Under the pieces are notes generated by a model. That model was not told the DNA's origin. It did not search any database and saw only the letters and a program-made list of their open reading frames with translations. A stretch of DNA of 43,525 nucleotides from Flavobacteriales bacterium. GTDB lineage: Bacteria; Bacteroidota; Bacteroidia; Flavobacteriales; PHOS-HE28. The stretch spans positions 1 through 43,525 of the forward strand of contig SSGN01000161.1 in the NCBI GenBank assembly GCA_008016945.1, read 5' to 3'. Positions 8,078 through 16,328 of this stretch are shown in pieces. The translations under genes and the position numbers were made by a program. Within the stretch, counting starts at the first letter, position 1. The number at the start of each line of letters is the position of its first letter.

Positions 8078-9219
8078 GGCTTGAGCGGGTTTCGTTGGCG
8101 GAGCCAATGGCGACGTTCGCCCATGGCCAGCCCCAACAGGGTCATGAGGGTGCCGATCCCCAGCGGGTATTGGAACTGGTCCTCATGTGCGGTATACATG
8201 TAGTTCCCTTTCTCCGTGGTGGACATTGATCGGAGATCGGCCACCAGCTGTTCTATTCCGCTGGAGACATGGGTGGCCCTGATGTAGAGGCCGTTGCCTT
8301 GTGCGGCGATCCGCTCGAGCATGGGTTCGTTCAAGCGGCTCACCACGGTGTTGCCGTTCTGGTCCTTGCGGAAGCCCACCACTTGTCCGTTGCGGCGCAC
8401 GGGCAACGCCCCACCTTCGGGCGTTCCCATGCCTATGGTGTGTACCACGATCCCTGCTTCAGCCGCTTGGCGGGCCGCCCCCTCGGCATCGTCCTCGTGG
8501 TTCTCGCCATCGGTGATCACAATGATGGCCCTGCTGCCGGGTGTTTCCAGGTCGAAGCTTTCGCGGGCCAGGTCGATGGCGGCCCCGATCGCGGTGCCCT
8601 GGGTGCCCACCGAATTGGTGTTCACGCTGTTCAGGAACAGCTTGGCGGCGGAACGGTCGGCGGTGATCGGAAGCTGCACGAAGGCTTCGCCTGCGAAGAC
8701 CACGATGCCCAGGCGATCGCCACGAAGTTCGTCGATCAACTGCGACATGGCTCGCCGTGCGGCTTCCATACGGTTGGGCCGAAGGTCCTCGCACTCCATG
8801 CTGTTGCTCACGTCGACGGCCACCACCAGGTCGATGCCTTCGGACCGCACCTCGGACAGTCGTGTGCCGAACTGAGGTCCGGCCAGGGCGAGGATGATGA
8901 ACGAGAGTCCATGGCGGAGCAGGAGGAAGCGCACCAGTACACGCAGGTTGGAGGTGGCGGGCACCATGCGTGGCAAGGTGTCGGGGGCGGCGAAGCGTTT
9001 CAGGGCGCGGTTCCGCCAGCCCAGGTCAACAAGGAAGATCACGGTGAGCAAGGGGCCGGCGAGCATGCCGTAGAGCATCACCGGGTTCTCCAAGCGGAAG
9101 GCCGGCACTTCCTGGTCGATCAACCACCAGCCACCCACCCAGAACACCGCGCTCACCAGTTCCAGCACCAGCACGATCGCGGCCAGTGTCCCGATACGGT
9201 ATGTGCCCGGGGTGCTCAT
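8074..9219 (-). CDS. batB: BatB: von Willebrand factor A membrane protein
   Basis: A 381-residue membrane protein. Transmembrane segments near 10-33, 47-66 and 93-115 precede a VWA domain. The MIDAS motif is D-V-S-N-S (residues about 136-140), with TNSVGTQGTAIG supplying the MIDAS threonine region and ITDGENHEDD the distal aspartate. A C-terminal helix lies near 345-365 (YPLGIGTLMTLLGLA). The metal site looks intact. Start and stop overlap neighbouring genes by four bases (ATGA), implying coupled translation with batA and the TPR gene. BatA and BatB probably form a metal-dependent protein-binding scaffold together with MoxR ATPase activity; this is inferred from the MoxR-VWA pairing known in many bacteria. 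Confidence 0.92.
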   Translation of the reverse strand: MSTPGTYRIGTLAAIVLVLELVSAVFWVGGWWLIDQEVPAFRLENPVMLYGMLAGPLLTVIFLVDLGWRNRALKRFAAPDTLPRMVPATSNLRVLVRFLLLRHGLSFIILALAGPQFGTRLSEVRSEGIDLVVAVDVSNSMECEDLRPNRMEAARRAMSQLIDELRGDRLGIVVFAGEAFVQLPITADRSAAKLFLNSVNTNSVGTQGTAIGAAIDLARESFDLETPGSRAIIVITDGENHEDDAEGAARQAAEAGIVVHTIGMGTPEGGALPVRRNGQVVGFRKDQNGNTVVSRLNEPMLERIAAQGNGLYIRATHVSSGIEQLVADLRSMSTTEKGNYMYTAHEDQFQYPLGIGTLMTLLGLAMGERRHWLRQRNPLKP

Positions 9220-10298
9220 GCCATGGTGCGCACGATCGTGCGGTCGAGTACGAATGCGGCGAACAGCAGGGTGGCCCCGAGCAGGACGAATGGCAGGTAT
9301 TCCTCGTTCTTGGAACGATGCTCGGTCACCTTGATACGGGTCTTCTCCAACTGATCGATCTCGGCATAGATATCCCGGAGCTTGGCCTCATCAGTGGCCC
9401 GGAAATACTTGCCACCGGTGCGTTCGGCGATCGTCATCATCGTGGGTTCGTCGATGTCCACATCCACGTATTCATAGCGGTACTGCCCCGTAGCGTACCG
9501 GGCCACGGGCGAGAGCGCTTTGCCCCGTGTGCCCACCCCTACGGTGTACACACGGATGCCGAGCTGCTCGGCGATCTGGGCCGCATCGGTGGGTTGCACC
9601 GTTCCGGCGTTGCTCACCCCATCGGTGAGCAGGATCACCACCTTGCTCTTCGCTTCGCTTTCGCGCAGGCGGTTGAGCGCGGTGGCCAGGCCACTGCCAA
9701 CAGCCGTTCCGCCATCGATCAAACCAGGCCGTGCATCGGCGAAGAGCTCCTTCAACACCCGGTGATCGGTGGTGATCGGACACTGGGTGAACGCCTCGCC
9801 CTCGTACACCACCAAGCCGATCCGGTCGTTGGGCCGTCCATCGATGAAGTACATGGCCACACGCTTGGAAGCTTCGAGCCGGTCGGGCTTGAAGTCCCTT
9901 GCCAACATGCTCGCGGAGATGTCCAACGCGATCACGATGTCGATGCCTTCGCGCTTCACATCCTGCCAATTGTCCTCGCTCTGAGGCCGGGCCATGGCGA
10001 TCAACAACAGGCCGAGGGCGAGCAGCCCAACAGCGAAGGGCAGGTGCCGCAGGTGGGACAGCACGTCCACGGGGGCATTGTTGAATGCGCAGAGCGCGCT
10101 GAGGCGGACCATGGAGCTGCGCCTGCGGGTGCGGAGCACGTACAGCGCGATGAGGGGGAGCAACACCAGGAGCGACCAGAGCACCCACGGGTTCGCGGCA
10201 TCGTAGCGGCGCAGGCAGTAAAGCAAGGCGAGCACCACGCCCACCACCGCGAGCAGGCACCATGTCAGGGCCACGAGCAGATCTCGGTTCTTAGCCAT
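9216..10298 (-). CDS. batA: BatA: von Willebrand factor A membrane protein
   Basis: A 360-residue protein. The ATG at 10298 (MAKNRDLLVALTWC) is preferred to upstream in-frame sequence that lies over the preceding gene. Helices at about 8-28, 38-57 and 86-102 precede the VWA domain with MIDAS D-I-S-A-S (about 126-130), a GGTAVGSGLATAL segment and LLTDGVSNAG. A C-terminal transmembrane helix (about 335-355) follows. The long loop with the repeated YEYVDVDIDEPTM element is typical of BatA. It overlaps the DUF4381-like gene by 8 bp and batB by 4 bp. Confidence 0.92.
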   Translation of the reverse strand: MAKNRDLLVALTWCLLAVVGVVLALLYCLRRYDAANPWVLWSLLVLLPLIALYVLRTRRRSSMVRLSALCAFNNAPVDVLSHLRHLPFAVGLLALGLLLIAMARPQSEDNWQDVKREGIDIVIALDISASMLARDFKPDRLEASKRVAMYFIDGRPNDRIGLVVYEGEAFTQCPITTDHRVLKELFADARPGLIDGGTAVGSGLATALNRLRESEAKSKVVILLTDGVSNAGTVQPTDAAQIAEQLGIRVYTVGVGTRGKALSPVARYATGQYRYEYVDVDIDEPTMMTIAERTGGKYFRATDEAKLRDIYAEIDQLEKTRIKVTEHRSKNEEYLPFVLLGATLLFAAFVLDRTIVRTMA

Positions 10299-11214
10299 GC
10301 TCCGGTGGGTTCGGATGGGGTACCGTCTCCTGCACGAAACGCACGGCACTCACCATCATCTGTTCGTTCTCTTGCGGCGAGGGCAACGCCTTGGCGAACT
10401 TCACCATGTCCGCCAGCCGCAACATGTTCTCTAAGCGCCCGCGCTGGTCGGCGTTCAGCGGGCTCACCCGCAGCTCGCGTAGCAGTTCATCGGTGGTGCT
10501 TTCCAGTGCGGGCACTTGGTATCGCTCTTCGAGGTATGATCGCAGCAGATCGGTGAGCCGCGAATGGTAGCCCTTGTGGTCTCCTTGTTGCCAGATACGT
10601 TCCCGGTCCAGGGCCTGCAGCGCTTCAATGATCCGTTGGTGCAAGGAGGTCTCTTGTGTTCCGGCCGCAAGGGGGGCAATGGTGCGAGCCTTCTTGGAAT
10701 ACCGGTAGAGCACCATGGCCAGGACAAGGAGCGCGATCGTACCACCGATCCAAAGGAGGTGTTCGCGGATCCAGTGGCCCAGGCTGAAGGGGAGTACCAC
10801 GATGTCCTTGATGTCATGCAACGGTTTGGCCGGATCCACCGGGACGGTGCGGACCTCCAACAGCAGCGGTTCGGTCTCCACGGTGCGCGCGTTCACCGCG
10901 AAACGGAAAGGAGGCACGGCCCAAAAGCCGGTGTCGAAGGAGGTGATACGCAGGGTGCGCACCTGGCGGATGAGCGCGTTGTCGGTGCTGATCGTATCCA
11001 CGCCACTGTCGTGGACCACTTCCAGATGGGCGTTGAGCGTATCGGCTACGGTGGGCCACTGCACCACGGCACCGGCAGGCTGGACCACCTCCAGGTGCAA
11101 CAGGGTCTGTTCACCGATCCGGATCACCGTGGTATCCAGGCGTACGCTCACCGGATCGCTCTGTCCCAAGGCGAACAGCGGCACCACCAGACCGATCCAG
11201 CGAGCTACCCTCAT
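10291..11214 (-). CDS. DUF4381-like membrane protein of the bat operon
   Basis: A 307-residue protein. The ATG at 11214 overlaps the DUF58 stop as ATGA. A signal peptide (MRVARWIGLVVPLFALGQS) leads into a periplasmic beta-sandwich (about 20-150, TVIRIGEQTLLHLEVVQPAG). One transmembrane helix follows (about 162-182, LLWIGGTIALLVLAMVLYRY), then a cytoplasmic helical domain (about 195-300). The domain order and position between the DUF58 gene and batA match the uncharacterised BatA-preceding family (DUF4381-like) of Bacteroidota bat operons. No catalytic motif seen. Presumed structural partner of the Bat complex. Confidence 0.8.
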   Translation of the reverse strand: MRVARWIGLVVPLFALGQSDPVSVRLDTTVIRIGEQTLLHLEVVQPAGAVVQWPTVADTLNAHLEVVHDSGVDTISTDNALIRQVRTLRITSFDTGFWAVPPFRFAVNARTVETEPLLLEVRTVPVDPAKPLHDIKDIVVLPFSLGHWIREHLLWIGGTIALLVLAMVLYRYSKKARTIAPLAAGTQETSLHQRIIEALQALDRERIWQQGDHKGYHSRLTDLLRSYLEERYQVPALESTTDELLRELRVSPLNADQRGRLENMLRLADMVKFAKALPSPQENEQMMVSAVRFVQETVPHPNPPEHG

Positions 11215-12095
11215 CGGACCTCTCGTTGTTTGAGCAGTTGCATCAAAGGCCGCACATACCCGTGCTGCGTGCTGATGGTGGCATGGTCCACCCCCGAGCG
11301 TCGGAGGATCTCGCGGGTTCGGTTCTGGTGCTTCAGCGCTGCCGCGCGGAAGGCGTTGCGGATGGAACGGCTTCCGGTGTTGACCCAGCGGGTGGCACCG
11401 GTCTCGGGGTCCACGAACTGTACCAGGCCCATGTTGGGCAGCTCGCCCTCGCGCGGGTCGGTGGTGCGCAACACCACCAGGTCGTGCCGTCGGTTGGCGA
11501 TCTTCATGGCCGCTTCGTAGTCGGTGTCCATCATGTCGCTCAACAGGAAGGTGATGCTTCGTTTCTTGATCACGCTGTTGAGGTAGCGGAGCGCGGCCGT
11601 GATGTCCGTGCCACGGCTCTGGGGGCGGAACTCCAGCAATTCGCGCACCAGCCGTAGGATATGACTTCGACCTTTCTTCGGCGGAATGAACTTCTCCACG
11701 GTGTCCGTGAAGAGGATCAGGCCGACCTTGTCGTTGTTCTTGATGGCGCTGAAGGCGATGGTGGCGCACGCCTCGGTGATCAGTTCACGCTTGAGCTGAC
11801 CGGTGGTGCCGAACTCTCCGCTTCCGCTCAGGTCGGCCACCAGCATCGCGGTGAGTTCCCGTTCCTCCTCGAACACCTTCACGAACGGGTGTCCGAACCG
11901 TGCCGTCACGTTCCAGTCGATCGTCCGCACCTCATCGCCCGGCGTGTACTCCCGCACCTCGCTGAAGGTCATGCCACGCCCCTTGAATGCGCTGTGGTAC
12001 TCACCCGAGAAGATGTGCTCGCTCAAGCCGCGTGTCTTCAGCTCGATCAGGCGCACCTTCTTCAGCAGGTCCTTGGTATGTTGGGCGTTGTTCAA
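11211..12095 (-). CDS. DUF58 domain protein (VWA-like)
   Basis: A 294-residue cytoplasmic protein without transmembrane segments. It shows the DUF58 signature (GRGMTFSEVREYTPGDEVRT and IDWNVTARFGHPFVKVFEEE, about 41-80) and a VWA-like fold with D-L-S-G-S (about 89-93) and LSDMMDTD near 185. The only suitable start is TTG at 12095, since no ATG or GTG is placed correctly; the N-terminal KDLLKKVRLIELKTRGLS fits the family from that start. It lies between moxR and the DUF4381-like gene. DUF58 proteins are nearly always encoded beside MoxR ATPases and are thought to be targets or adaptors of them. Confidence 0.9.
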   Translation of the reverse strand: MNNAQHTKDLLKKVRLIELKTRGLSEHIFSGEYHSAFKGRGMTFSEVREYTPGDEVRTIDWNVTARFGHPFVKVFEEERELTAMLVADLSGSGEFGTTGQLKRELITEACATIAFSAIKNNDKVGLILFTDTVEKFIPPKKGRSHILRLVRELLEFRPQSRGTDITAALRYLNSVIKKRSITFLLSDMMDTDYEAAMKIANRRHDLVVLRTTDPREGELPNMGLVQFVDPETGATRWVNTGSRSIRNAFRAAALKHQNRTREILRRSGVDHATISTQHGYVRPLMQLLKQREVR

Positions 12096-12116
12096 TGCAA
12101 CAGGCAGTTGAAAGCA

Positions 12117-12161
12117 GGCAGTTGGCGGGCATCGCAGGCATGGCGCTCTCCGCCAACTGCC
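12117..12161 (-). repeat. 12-bp perfect inverted repeat in the moxR-DUF58 spacer
   Basis: GGCAGTTGGCGG (12117-12128) is repeated inverted as CCGCCAACTGCC (12150-12161) around a 21-nt loop, within the only non-overlapping gap of the bat operon (12096-12191). Further partial copies of GGCAGTTG surround it (12103-12110). There is no T run on the minus strand after it, so it does not look like an ordinary terminator; it may be a dispersed intergenic repeat or an RNA processing/stability hairpin. Confidence 0.7.
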
Positions 12162-12191
12162 GAATGCATACTGCCGACCGCTGACTTGGAC

Positions 12192-13220
12192 CTAAGGGAC
12201 CTCCACCGTGTTCAGCACCCGGTCGATGATCTCCATCACCGTGATGTTCTCCGCTTCGGCTTCGTAGGTGAGGCCGATGCGGTGGCGCAGCACGTCGGGG
12301 CATACGGCGCGTACATCTTCGGGGATCACGTAGCCACGGCGTTTGGTGAACGCGAAGGCCTTGGCGGCGAGGGCCATGTTGATGCTGGCGCGTGGGCTAC
12401 CGCCGAAGCCGATCATGCTGGTGAGGTCGGAGAGCTTGTATTGGTCGGGCTTCCGCGTGGCATACACGATGTCCACGATGTACTGCTCGATCTTCTCGTC
12501 CATGTACACCTCACGAACGAGCGTGCGTGCGTTCAGGATCTCCTCCGGACGGACCACCTTCTGCGATCCGGGGTTGCCGCCGGGCCTTACGTTCTGCCGG
12601 ATGATCAGTTTCTCCTCCTCCTTGCGTGGGTAATCCAGCACCACCTTCAACATGAAACGGTCGGTCTGTGCTTCGGGCAGTGGATAGGTTCCCTCTTGCT
12701 CGATCGGGTTCATGGTGGCCAGCACCAGGAAAGGCTGGGGCAGGGGATAGGTGGTGGCCCCGATGGTCACCTGCCGCTCTTGCATCGCTTCGAGCAGTGC
12801 GCTTTGCACCTTGGCCGGCGCGCGGTTGATCTCGTCGGCAAGGATGAAATTGCTGAAGATCGGACCCTTGCGCACGGTGAACTCCTCGTTGCGCTGACTG
12901 TAGATCATGGTGCCGATCAGGTCGGCGGGCAGCAGGTCGGGGGTGAATTGGATGCGGCTGAACCCAACGTCCACCGCTTGGGCCAGCGCTTTGATCGCCA
13001 TCGTCTTTGCCAGGCCAGGCACGCCCTCCAGCAGGATGTGGCCATCGGCGAGCAGGGCCACGAGCAGCTTCTGCACCATGTCCTTCTGCCCAACGATCAC
13101 CTTGCCCATCTCCTGATCCAGGAGGTCGACGAAGGCACTGGCCTGTTGTATGCGTTCGTTCAGGACACGGATGCTATCCGAGGTCGCGGGCTGCGCGGTT
13201 CCGGAAATGATGTCTTCCAT
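12192..13220 (-). CDS. moxR: MoxR-family AAA+ ATPase
   Basis: A 342-residue AAA+ ATPase, first gene of the nine-gene operon. Walker A is GVPGLAKT (about 66-73) and Walker B FILADEIN (about 125-132). Sensor 1 lies in LATMNPIEQEGTYPLPEAQ, with the conserved arginine in DRFMLKV. The C-terminal lid domain includes GGSPRAS. This is the expected length for MoxR. MoxR ATPases act as chaperone-like remodellers on VWA proteins such as BatA, BatB or DUF58 proteins. The spacer 13221-13481 before it holds a weak, unconvincing -7-like box on the minus strand (CAACTTTG, 13260-13267). Confidence 0.95.
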   Translation of the reverse strand: MEDIISGTAQPATSDSIRVLNERIQQASAFVDLLDQEMGKVIVGQKDMVQKLLVALLADGHILLEGVPGLAKTMAIKALAQAVDVGFSRIQFTPDLLPADLIGTMIYSQRNEEFTVRKGPIFSNFILADEINRAPAKVQSALLEAMQERQVTIGATTYPLPQPFLVLATMNPIEQEGTYPLPEAQTDRFMLKVVLDYPRKEEEKLIIRQNVRPGGNPGSQKVVRPEEILNARTLVREVYMDEKIEQYIVDIVYATRKPDQYKLSDLTSMIGFGGSPRASINMALAAKAFAFTKRRGYVIPEDVRAVCPDVLRHRIGLTYEAEAENITVMEIIDRVLNTVEVP

Positions 13221-13467
13221 GGTGGGGAATGGTTCGGCTCAGGGCCAGATGATCCATTGCAAAGTTGTCGGGGCGGCCATTGGTCGAGCCATGCGGCGTA
13301 GTTAAAGAACGTTAACCTTGGGGTTACGGGAAAGGCCGTAGTGGCAAGGGGTGCGGGCGGTTCGCTACCACGTGGGCGAGTGCTTCTCAGAAGGGGTGCA
13401 GCACCCTTCCGAACAGCCCGGTGCAGGGCCATGGTCGGGCACCGGCGTTCACTTCCCATTGGGCATC

Positions 13468-13475
13468 TACCTTCG
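13468..13475 (+). promoter_or_regulatory. near-consensus -7 box (TACCTTCG) six bases before the MazG-like ATG
   Basis: TACCTTCG differs from TAnnTTTG at one position and is separated by 6 nt from the ATG at 13482. This is the same geometry as the exact-consensus boxes before recF and paaI, suggesting a leaderless transcript. Confidence 0.4.
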
Positions 13476-13481
13476 ATCCCC

Positions 13482-13895
13482 ATGCAGCCCACCACGACAG
13501 CCCTCACCCTTCGCGAAGCCATCGAGCATGTGCGCGCGTTCCACGACGCTTTCGGCATCCCGAACGCCACCACCCCCCTGGGTGCCATCGGCGATCGCGA
13601 CGCCCTGCTGCGCTATAAGTTGATCCGCGAGGAGAACGAGGAATACCTGGAGGCTGCCTTGCGTGGCGACCTCGTGGAAGTGGCCGATGCCCTGGGCGAT
13701 ATCCTGTACATCCTGTGCGGCACCTTGCTGAAACATGGCTTGGAGCACAAGATCGATGAGGTGTTCCGCGAGATCCAGCGCAGCAACATGAGCAAGTTGG
13801 GTGCCGATGGCAAGCCGATCCGCCGAGTGGATGGGAAGGTGTTGAAGGGACCGGATTACTTTCCACCGGCCATTGCCCCGATCCTGGACCGATGA
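13482..13895 (+). CDS. MazG-like nucleoside triphosphate pyrophosphohydrolase
   Basis: A 137-residue all-alpha NTP pyrophosphatase-type protein. The metal-binding pattern E-E-N-E-E (in KLIREENEEYLEA, about residues 47-59) and D-A-L-G-D (about 69-73, ADALGDILY) fits the MazG/HisE/dUTPase-2 superfamily. The length and the C-terminal GKVLKGPDYFPP resemble small single-domain pyrophosphohydrolases. It would hydrolyse an NTP, dNTP or related phosphoribosyl compound to the monophosphate plus PPi; the substrate cannot be told from sequence. The ATG at 13482 is chosen because upstream in-frame sequence is low-quality and the -7-like box lies directly before it. It overlaps the next gene by ATGA. Confidence 0.8.
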   Translation: MQPTTTALTLREAIEHVRAFHDAFGIPNATTPLGAIGDRDALLRYKLIREENEEYLEAALRGDLVEVADALGDILYILCGTLLKHGLEHKIDEVFREIQRSNMSKLGADGKPIRRVDGKVLKGPDYFPPAIAPILDR

Positions 13896-14398
13896 ACCTG
13901 CCACAGCTGCTATCACGGGCCCGTACCTCGCGCACCTGGCGTTGGTGCTTGAACTTGGTGCTGCCCTGGCTCATCCCGTTCAACGGACCGCACGGCTTCA
14001 AGGTGATCCCGTTGCCCACAGGGGGGATCAGCGTGCGCATTCCCTACCGCCGCTCGAACCGCAATCACATCAAGGGCATCCATGCCTGTGCCATCGCCAC
14101 GGCCAGCGAGATGTGCAGTGGCCTGTCCGTGTTGGAGCAGCTCGACCCCAAGCGCTACCGCCTGATCATGCGCACCCTGCACATGGCGTACCATTACCAA
14201 GCCAGGACCGCTGCCACGGCCACCTGTGTTCCCGGCCCGGACGAGATCGCGGAGCAGGTCGTTAAGCCACTTAGTGTTCAGGACTCGGTGGATCACAGTA
14301 GTACCGTGGAAGTGCGCGATGCCGCGGGCAACCACGTGGCCACCGCCACGGTCACCTGGCAGGTGAAGCCGTGGAACAAGGTGCGCACCAAGGTGTGA
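13892..14398 (+). CDS. DUF4442 hotdog-fold protein (putative thioesterase)
   Basis: A 168-residue protein with the DUF4442 hotdog arrangement: SVRIPYRRSNRNHIKGIHAC (about 47-66), then an ATASEMCSG helix and the C-terminal strands VEVRDAAGNHVATATVTWQV. Related proteins are thioesterase-like, but no substrate is known. Its start overlaps the MazG-like stop by four bases, so the two are co-translated; whether they share a pathway is unclear. It is followed six bases later by the convergent DUF2238 gene with no obvious terminator between them. Confidence 0.75.
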   Translation: MNLPQLLSRARTSRTWRWCLNLVLPWLIPFNGPHGFKVIPLPTGGISVRIPYRRSNRNHIKGIHACAIATASEMCSGLSVLEQLDPKRYRLIMRTLHMAYHYQARTAATATCVPGPDEIAEQVVKPLSVQDSVDHSSTVEVRDAAGNHVATATVTWQVKPWNKVRTKV

Positions 14399-14404
14399 AG
14401 CGGG

Positions 14405-15049
14405 TCAGGCCGATGGCTTCCGGAACCGGGCGAAGACGCTCGTCAGCACCATGGCCGCCACCGCCCCGCTGAACGCCAACGCCATGTCTTTCTGAGCATC
14501 CCAGATATCGCCTTGGGTGCCCAGGTAGGCGTGGCCCTGTGCGGGGAAGAACACATCGGCTACCGCCCATTCGATCAGCTCATATAGGCCGCTGAAGCTG
14601 AGGGTGATCTCTACGGGTAGCACCCAGCACACCCAGGTGGGCCAGTGGAAATGGTTCTTGAAATAGTCGCGCATGGGGTAGGCCAGAAGGAAGCCGAAGC
14701 TGAAGTGTACGATGCGGTCGTACTGGTTGCGCTCGCCGTGCAGCACATCCCTCAACCAATAGCCGAGCGGGTTCTCGGCATAGGTGTACATGGCACCGTA
14801 GATGTGCAGCAGGATGTACACGAACATCAGCGTGTAGCTCAGGTCGCTGAACTGGAAACGCCGATGGCCCCATACCAGCCCCGCGATGAAGAGCAGGGTG
14901 AGCACGTTCTCCACCACCCAGTTCGCATGGTCGGTGGTGCCCGCGAAGGTCCAGACCCATGCGACAAGGAATAGGGCGAAGAAGACCTTCAACAGTGGGT
15001 TGTGCCGGAAAGCGGTACGGCCTGGGGATGATGCGGTGGTGAACGCCAT
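14405..15049 (-). CDS. DUF2238 (YjdF-like) integral membrane protein
   Basis: A 214-residue protein with about six predicted transmembrane helices. Characteristic DUF2238 motifs are RNQYDRIVHFSFGFLLAYP (about 104-122) and GDIWDAQKDMALA (about 183-195). Family members are small membrane proteins of unknown function, similar to E. coli YjdF. The conserved histidine and acidic residues in the motifs suggest a possible metal or catalytic site, which is inference. The upstream neighbour is 104 bp away, so it may have its own promoter, but none was recognised. Confidence 0.8.
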   Translation of the reverse strand: MAFTTASSPGRTAFRHNPLLKVFFALFLVAWVWTFAGTTDHANWVVENVLTLLFIAGLVWGHRRFQFSDLSYTLMFVYILLHIYGAMYTYAENPLGYWLRDVLHGERNQYDRIVHFSFGFLLAYPMRDYFKNHFHWPTWVCWVLPVEITLSFSGLYELIEWAVADVFFPAQGHAYLGTQGDIWDAQKDMALAFSGAVAAMVLTSVFARFRKPSA

Positions 15050-15152
15050 GCTCTGAACAGGGTGGTTGGGTGGTGCGTTGCCCGCACTTGTTCGATAGTG
15101 GGCCTATGCCCGGCGAAGACCGGTTGGTGAAGGAAATGAGGGGAGCATGGAT

Positions 15153-15788
15153 TCACCCTTGCTCTTTCTCCTTCCGGGTGGTCTTTTTCGGGAGGTAATA
15201 GGTGTAATGCAGACCGGCCACCATGTTCTGGCCACGGACCACCGTAGAGAACGGGGAAATGCTCTGTTGCACCCGTATTTCGAACGCGCTTGTGCCCATA
15301 TCCCAGCCCAGGCCGACACCCACACTGGCCTGCGATCGTCTTTCGGCGTAGGTAAGGTTGTATTTCTGGTCGCTCAGCACCCTTCCATCCTGTCGGATCA
15401 CCTGTCGGCCATTGATCCAATAGCCGCCCAGGATGGAGCCGGTAAGGAAGATGCCTCCGGGGTCCGGCCGCAGGCTGAATTTCACGGCCACCGGGACCTC
15501 GATATAGCCCAAGCGCACACTGGTCCAGGTCTTCTGCTGGGCGTTCTGGGTCAGGCTCCCCTTGGTGATGTACATGGGTTCGATGAGCCACGAGGCCTGT
15601 TCCGTCCAGGGGATCTCCCATGCCCACCCCCCCAAGGGACCGACCTTCGGCAGTCCGTTCCAGTTCAGCAGTCCGCCGGCGGTGATGGTGGCCATGCCCA
15701 CCCCGAGGCGTGGTCCGTTGCGAGGGGCATCGGCCGCGTTCAGGAAGAGCGGTAAGGTTAGTGCGAGGAAGAGTGTGGAACGACGCAT
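15153..15788 (-). CDS. outer-membrane beta-barrel protein
   Basis: A 211-residue exported protein. A signal peptide (about 1-19, LFLALTLPLFLNAADA) is followed by alternating amphipathic strands (GVGMATITAGGLLNW, VRLGYIEVPVAVKFSLRP, GVGLGWDMGTSAFEIRVQQ) and a terminal HYTYYLP strand, then a Lys/Glu-rich tail. The GYIEVPVAVKF element is typical of the small PorT/OMP_b-brl_2 barrels of Bacteroidota. Function unknown; no enzyme motif. It follows ribH by 33 bp and may be cotranscribed with it, or be independent. Confidence 0.75.
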   Translation of the reverse strand: MRRSTLFLALTLPLFLNAADAPRNGPRLGVGMATITAGGLLNWNGLPKVGPLGGWAWEIPWTEQASWLIEPMYITKGSLTQNAQQKTWTSVRLGYIEVPVAVKFSLRPDPGGIFLTGSILGGYWINGRQVIRQDGRVLSDQKYNLTYAERRSQASVGVGLGWDMGTSAFEIRVQQSISPFSTVVRGQNMVAGLHYTYYLPKKTTRKEKEQG

Positions 15789-15821
15789 GGACTCATGGGC
15801 TTTGCCCGTGCAAGATCGTCG

Positions 15822-16325
15822 TTACGGCCGGAAAGAGGAAGGGCGATCCTTCAACGCGGCCATCTTCAGCACGGCCACCGCACAGTCCACGCCTTTGTTG
15901 CCGTGTATTCCACCGCTGCGATCGCGCGCCTGTTGCATCGTGTTGTCCGTGAGCAAGCCGAAGATCACCGGCAGGCCGTATTTCAGGCCCACGTCCATGA
16001 TCCCTTGGGTGGCCCCATGGCATACGAAGTCGAAATGCGGGGTTTCTCCACGCACCACACTGCCCAGGCAGATCACGCCATCGAGGCCGCCTTTCTCGAT
16101 CATGCGCTGTGCGCCCAAGGCCAGCTCGAAGCTTCCGGGCACCCAAGCCTCAACGATGTCCTGTTCGGCCACGCCGTGGTTCAGCAAGGTCTCCCGCGCC
16201 CCGGCCCGGAGCGCATCGGTGATCTCCCGGTTCCACTCGCTCACGACCAGGGCGAAACGACGACCAGCGCCACTGGGGACGCTGGTCGGGTCGTATTCAG
16301 AAAGATGGTGCTCGGCCGTTGCCAT
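15822..16325 (-). CDS. ribH: 6,7-dimethyl-8-ribityllumazine synthase
   Basis: A 167-residue enzyme of riboflavin biosynthesis. It condenses 5-amino-6-ribitylaminouracil with 3,4-dihydroxy-2-butanone 4-phosphate to the lumazine, usually in icosahedral or pentameric assemblies in the cytoplasm. Signature elements are SEWNREITDAL (about 29-39), VPGSFELAL (about 62-70), the GSVVRGETPHFDFVC block (about 88-102, including the catalytic-type histidine) and FGLLTDNTMQQA. The C-terminal NKGVDCAVAVLKM is also typical. It starts three bases after the TPR gene's stop, so it is cotranscribed with that gene. No FMN riboswitch is visible. Confidence 0.97.
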   Translation of the reverse strand: MATAEHHLSEYDPTSVPSGAGRRFALVVSEWNREITDALRAGARETLLNHGVAEQDIVEAWVPGSFELALGAQRMIEKGGLDGVICLGSVVRGETPHFDFVCHGATQGIMDVGLKYGLPVIFGLLTDNTMQQARDRSGGIHGNKGVDCAVAVLKMAALKDRPSSFRP

Positions 16326-16328
16326 GGA

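Noticed and set aside
9186..10556. Long plus-strand ORF (456 codons) across batA
   Set aside because: It is antisense to batA/batB, has His/Gly/Gln-biased composition typical of shadow frames in GC-rich DNA, and shows no family motif.
11661..13301. Long plus-strand ORF (546 codons) opposite moxR and DUF58
   Set aside because: It lies antisense to two clearly identified genes and has no recognisable domain.
15050..16328. FMN riboswitch controlling ribH
   Set aside because: No RFN-type conserved elements are visible upstream; ribH starts three bases after the TPR gene stop and is transcribed with it.
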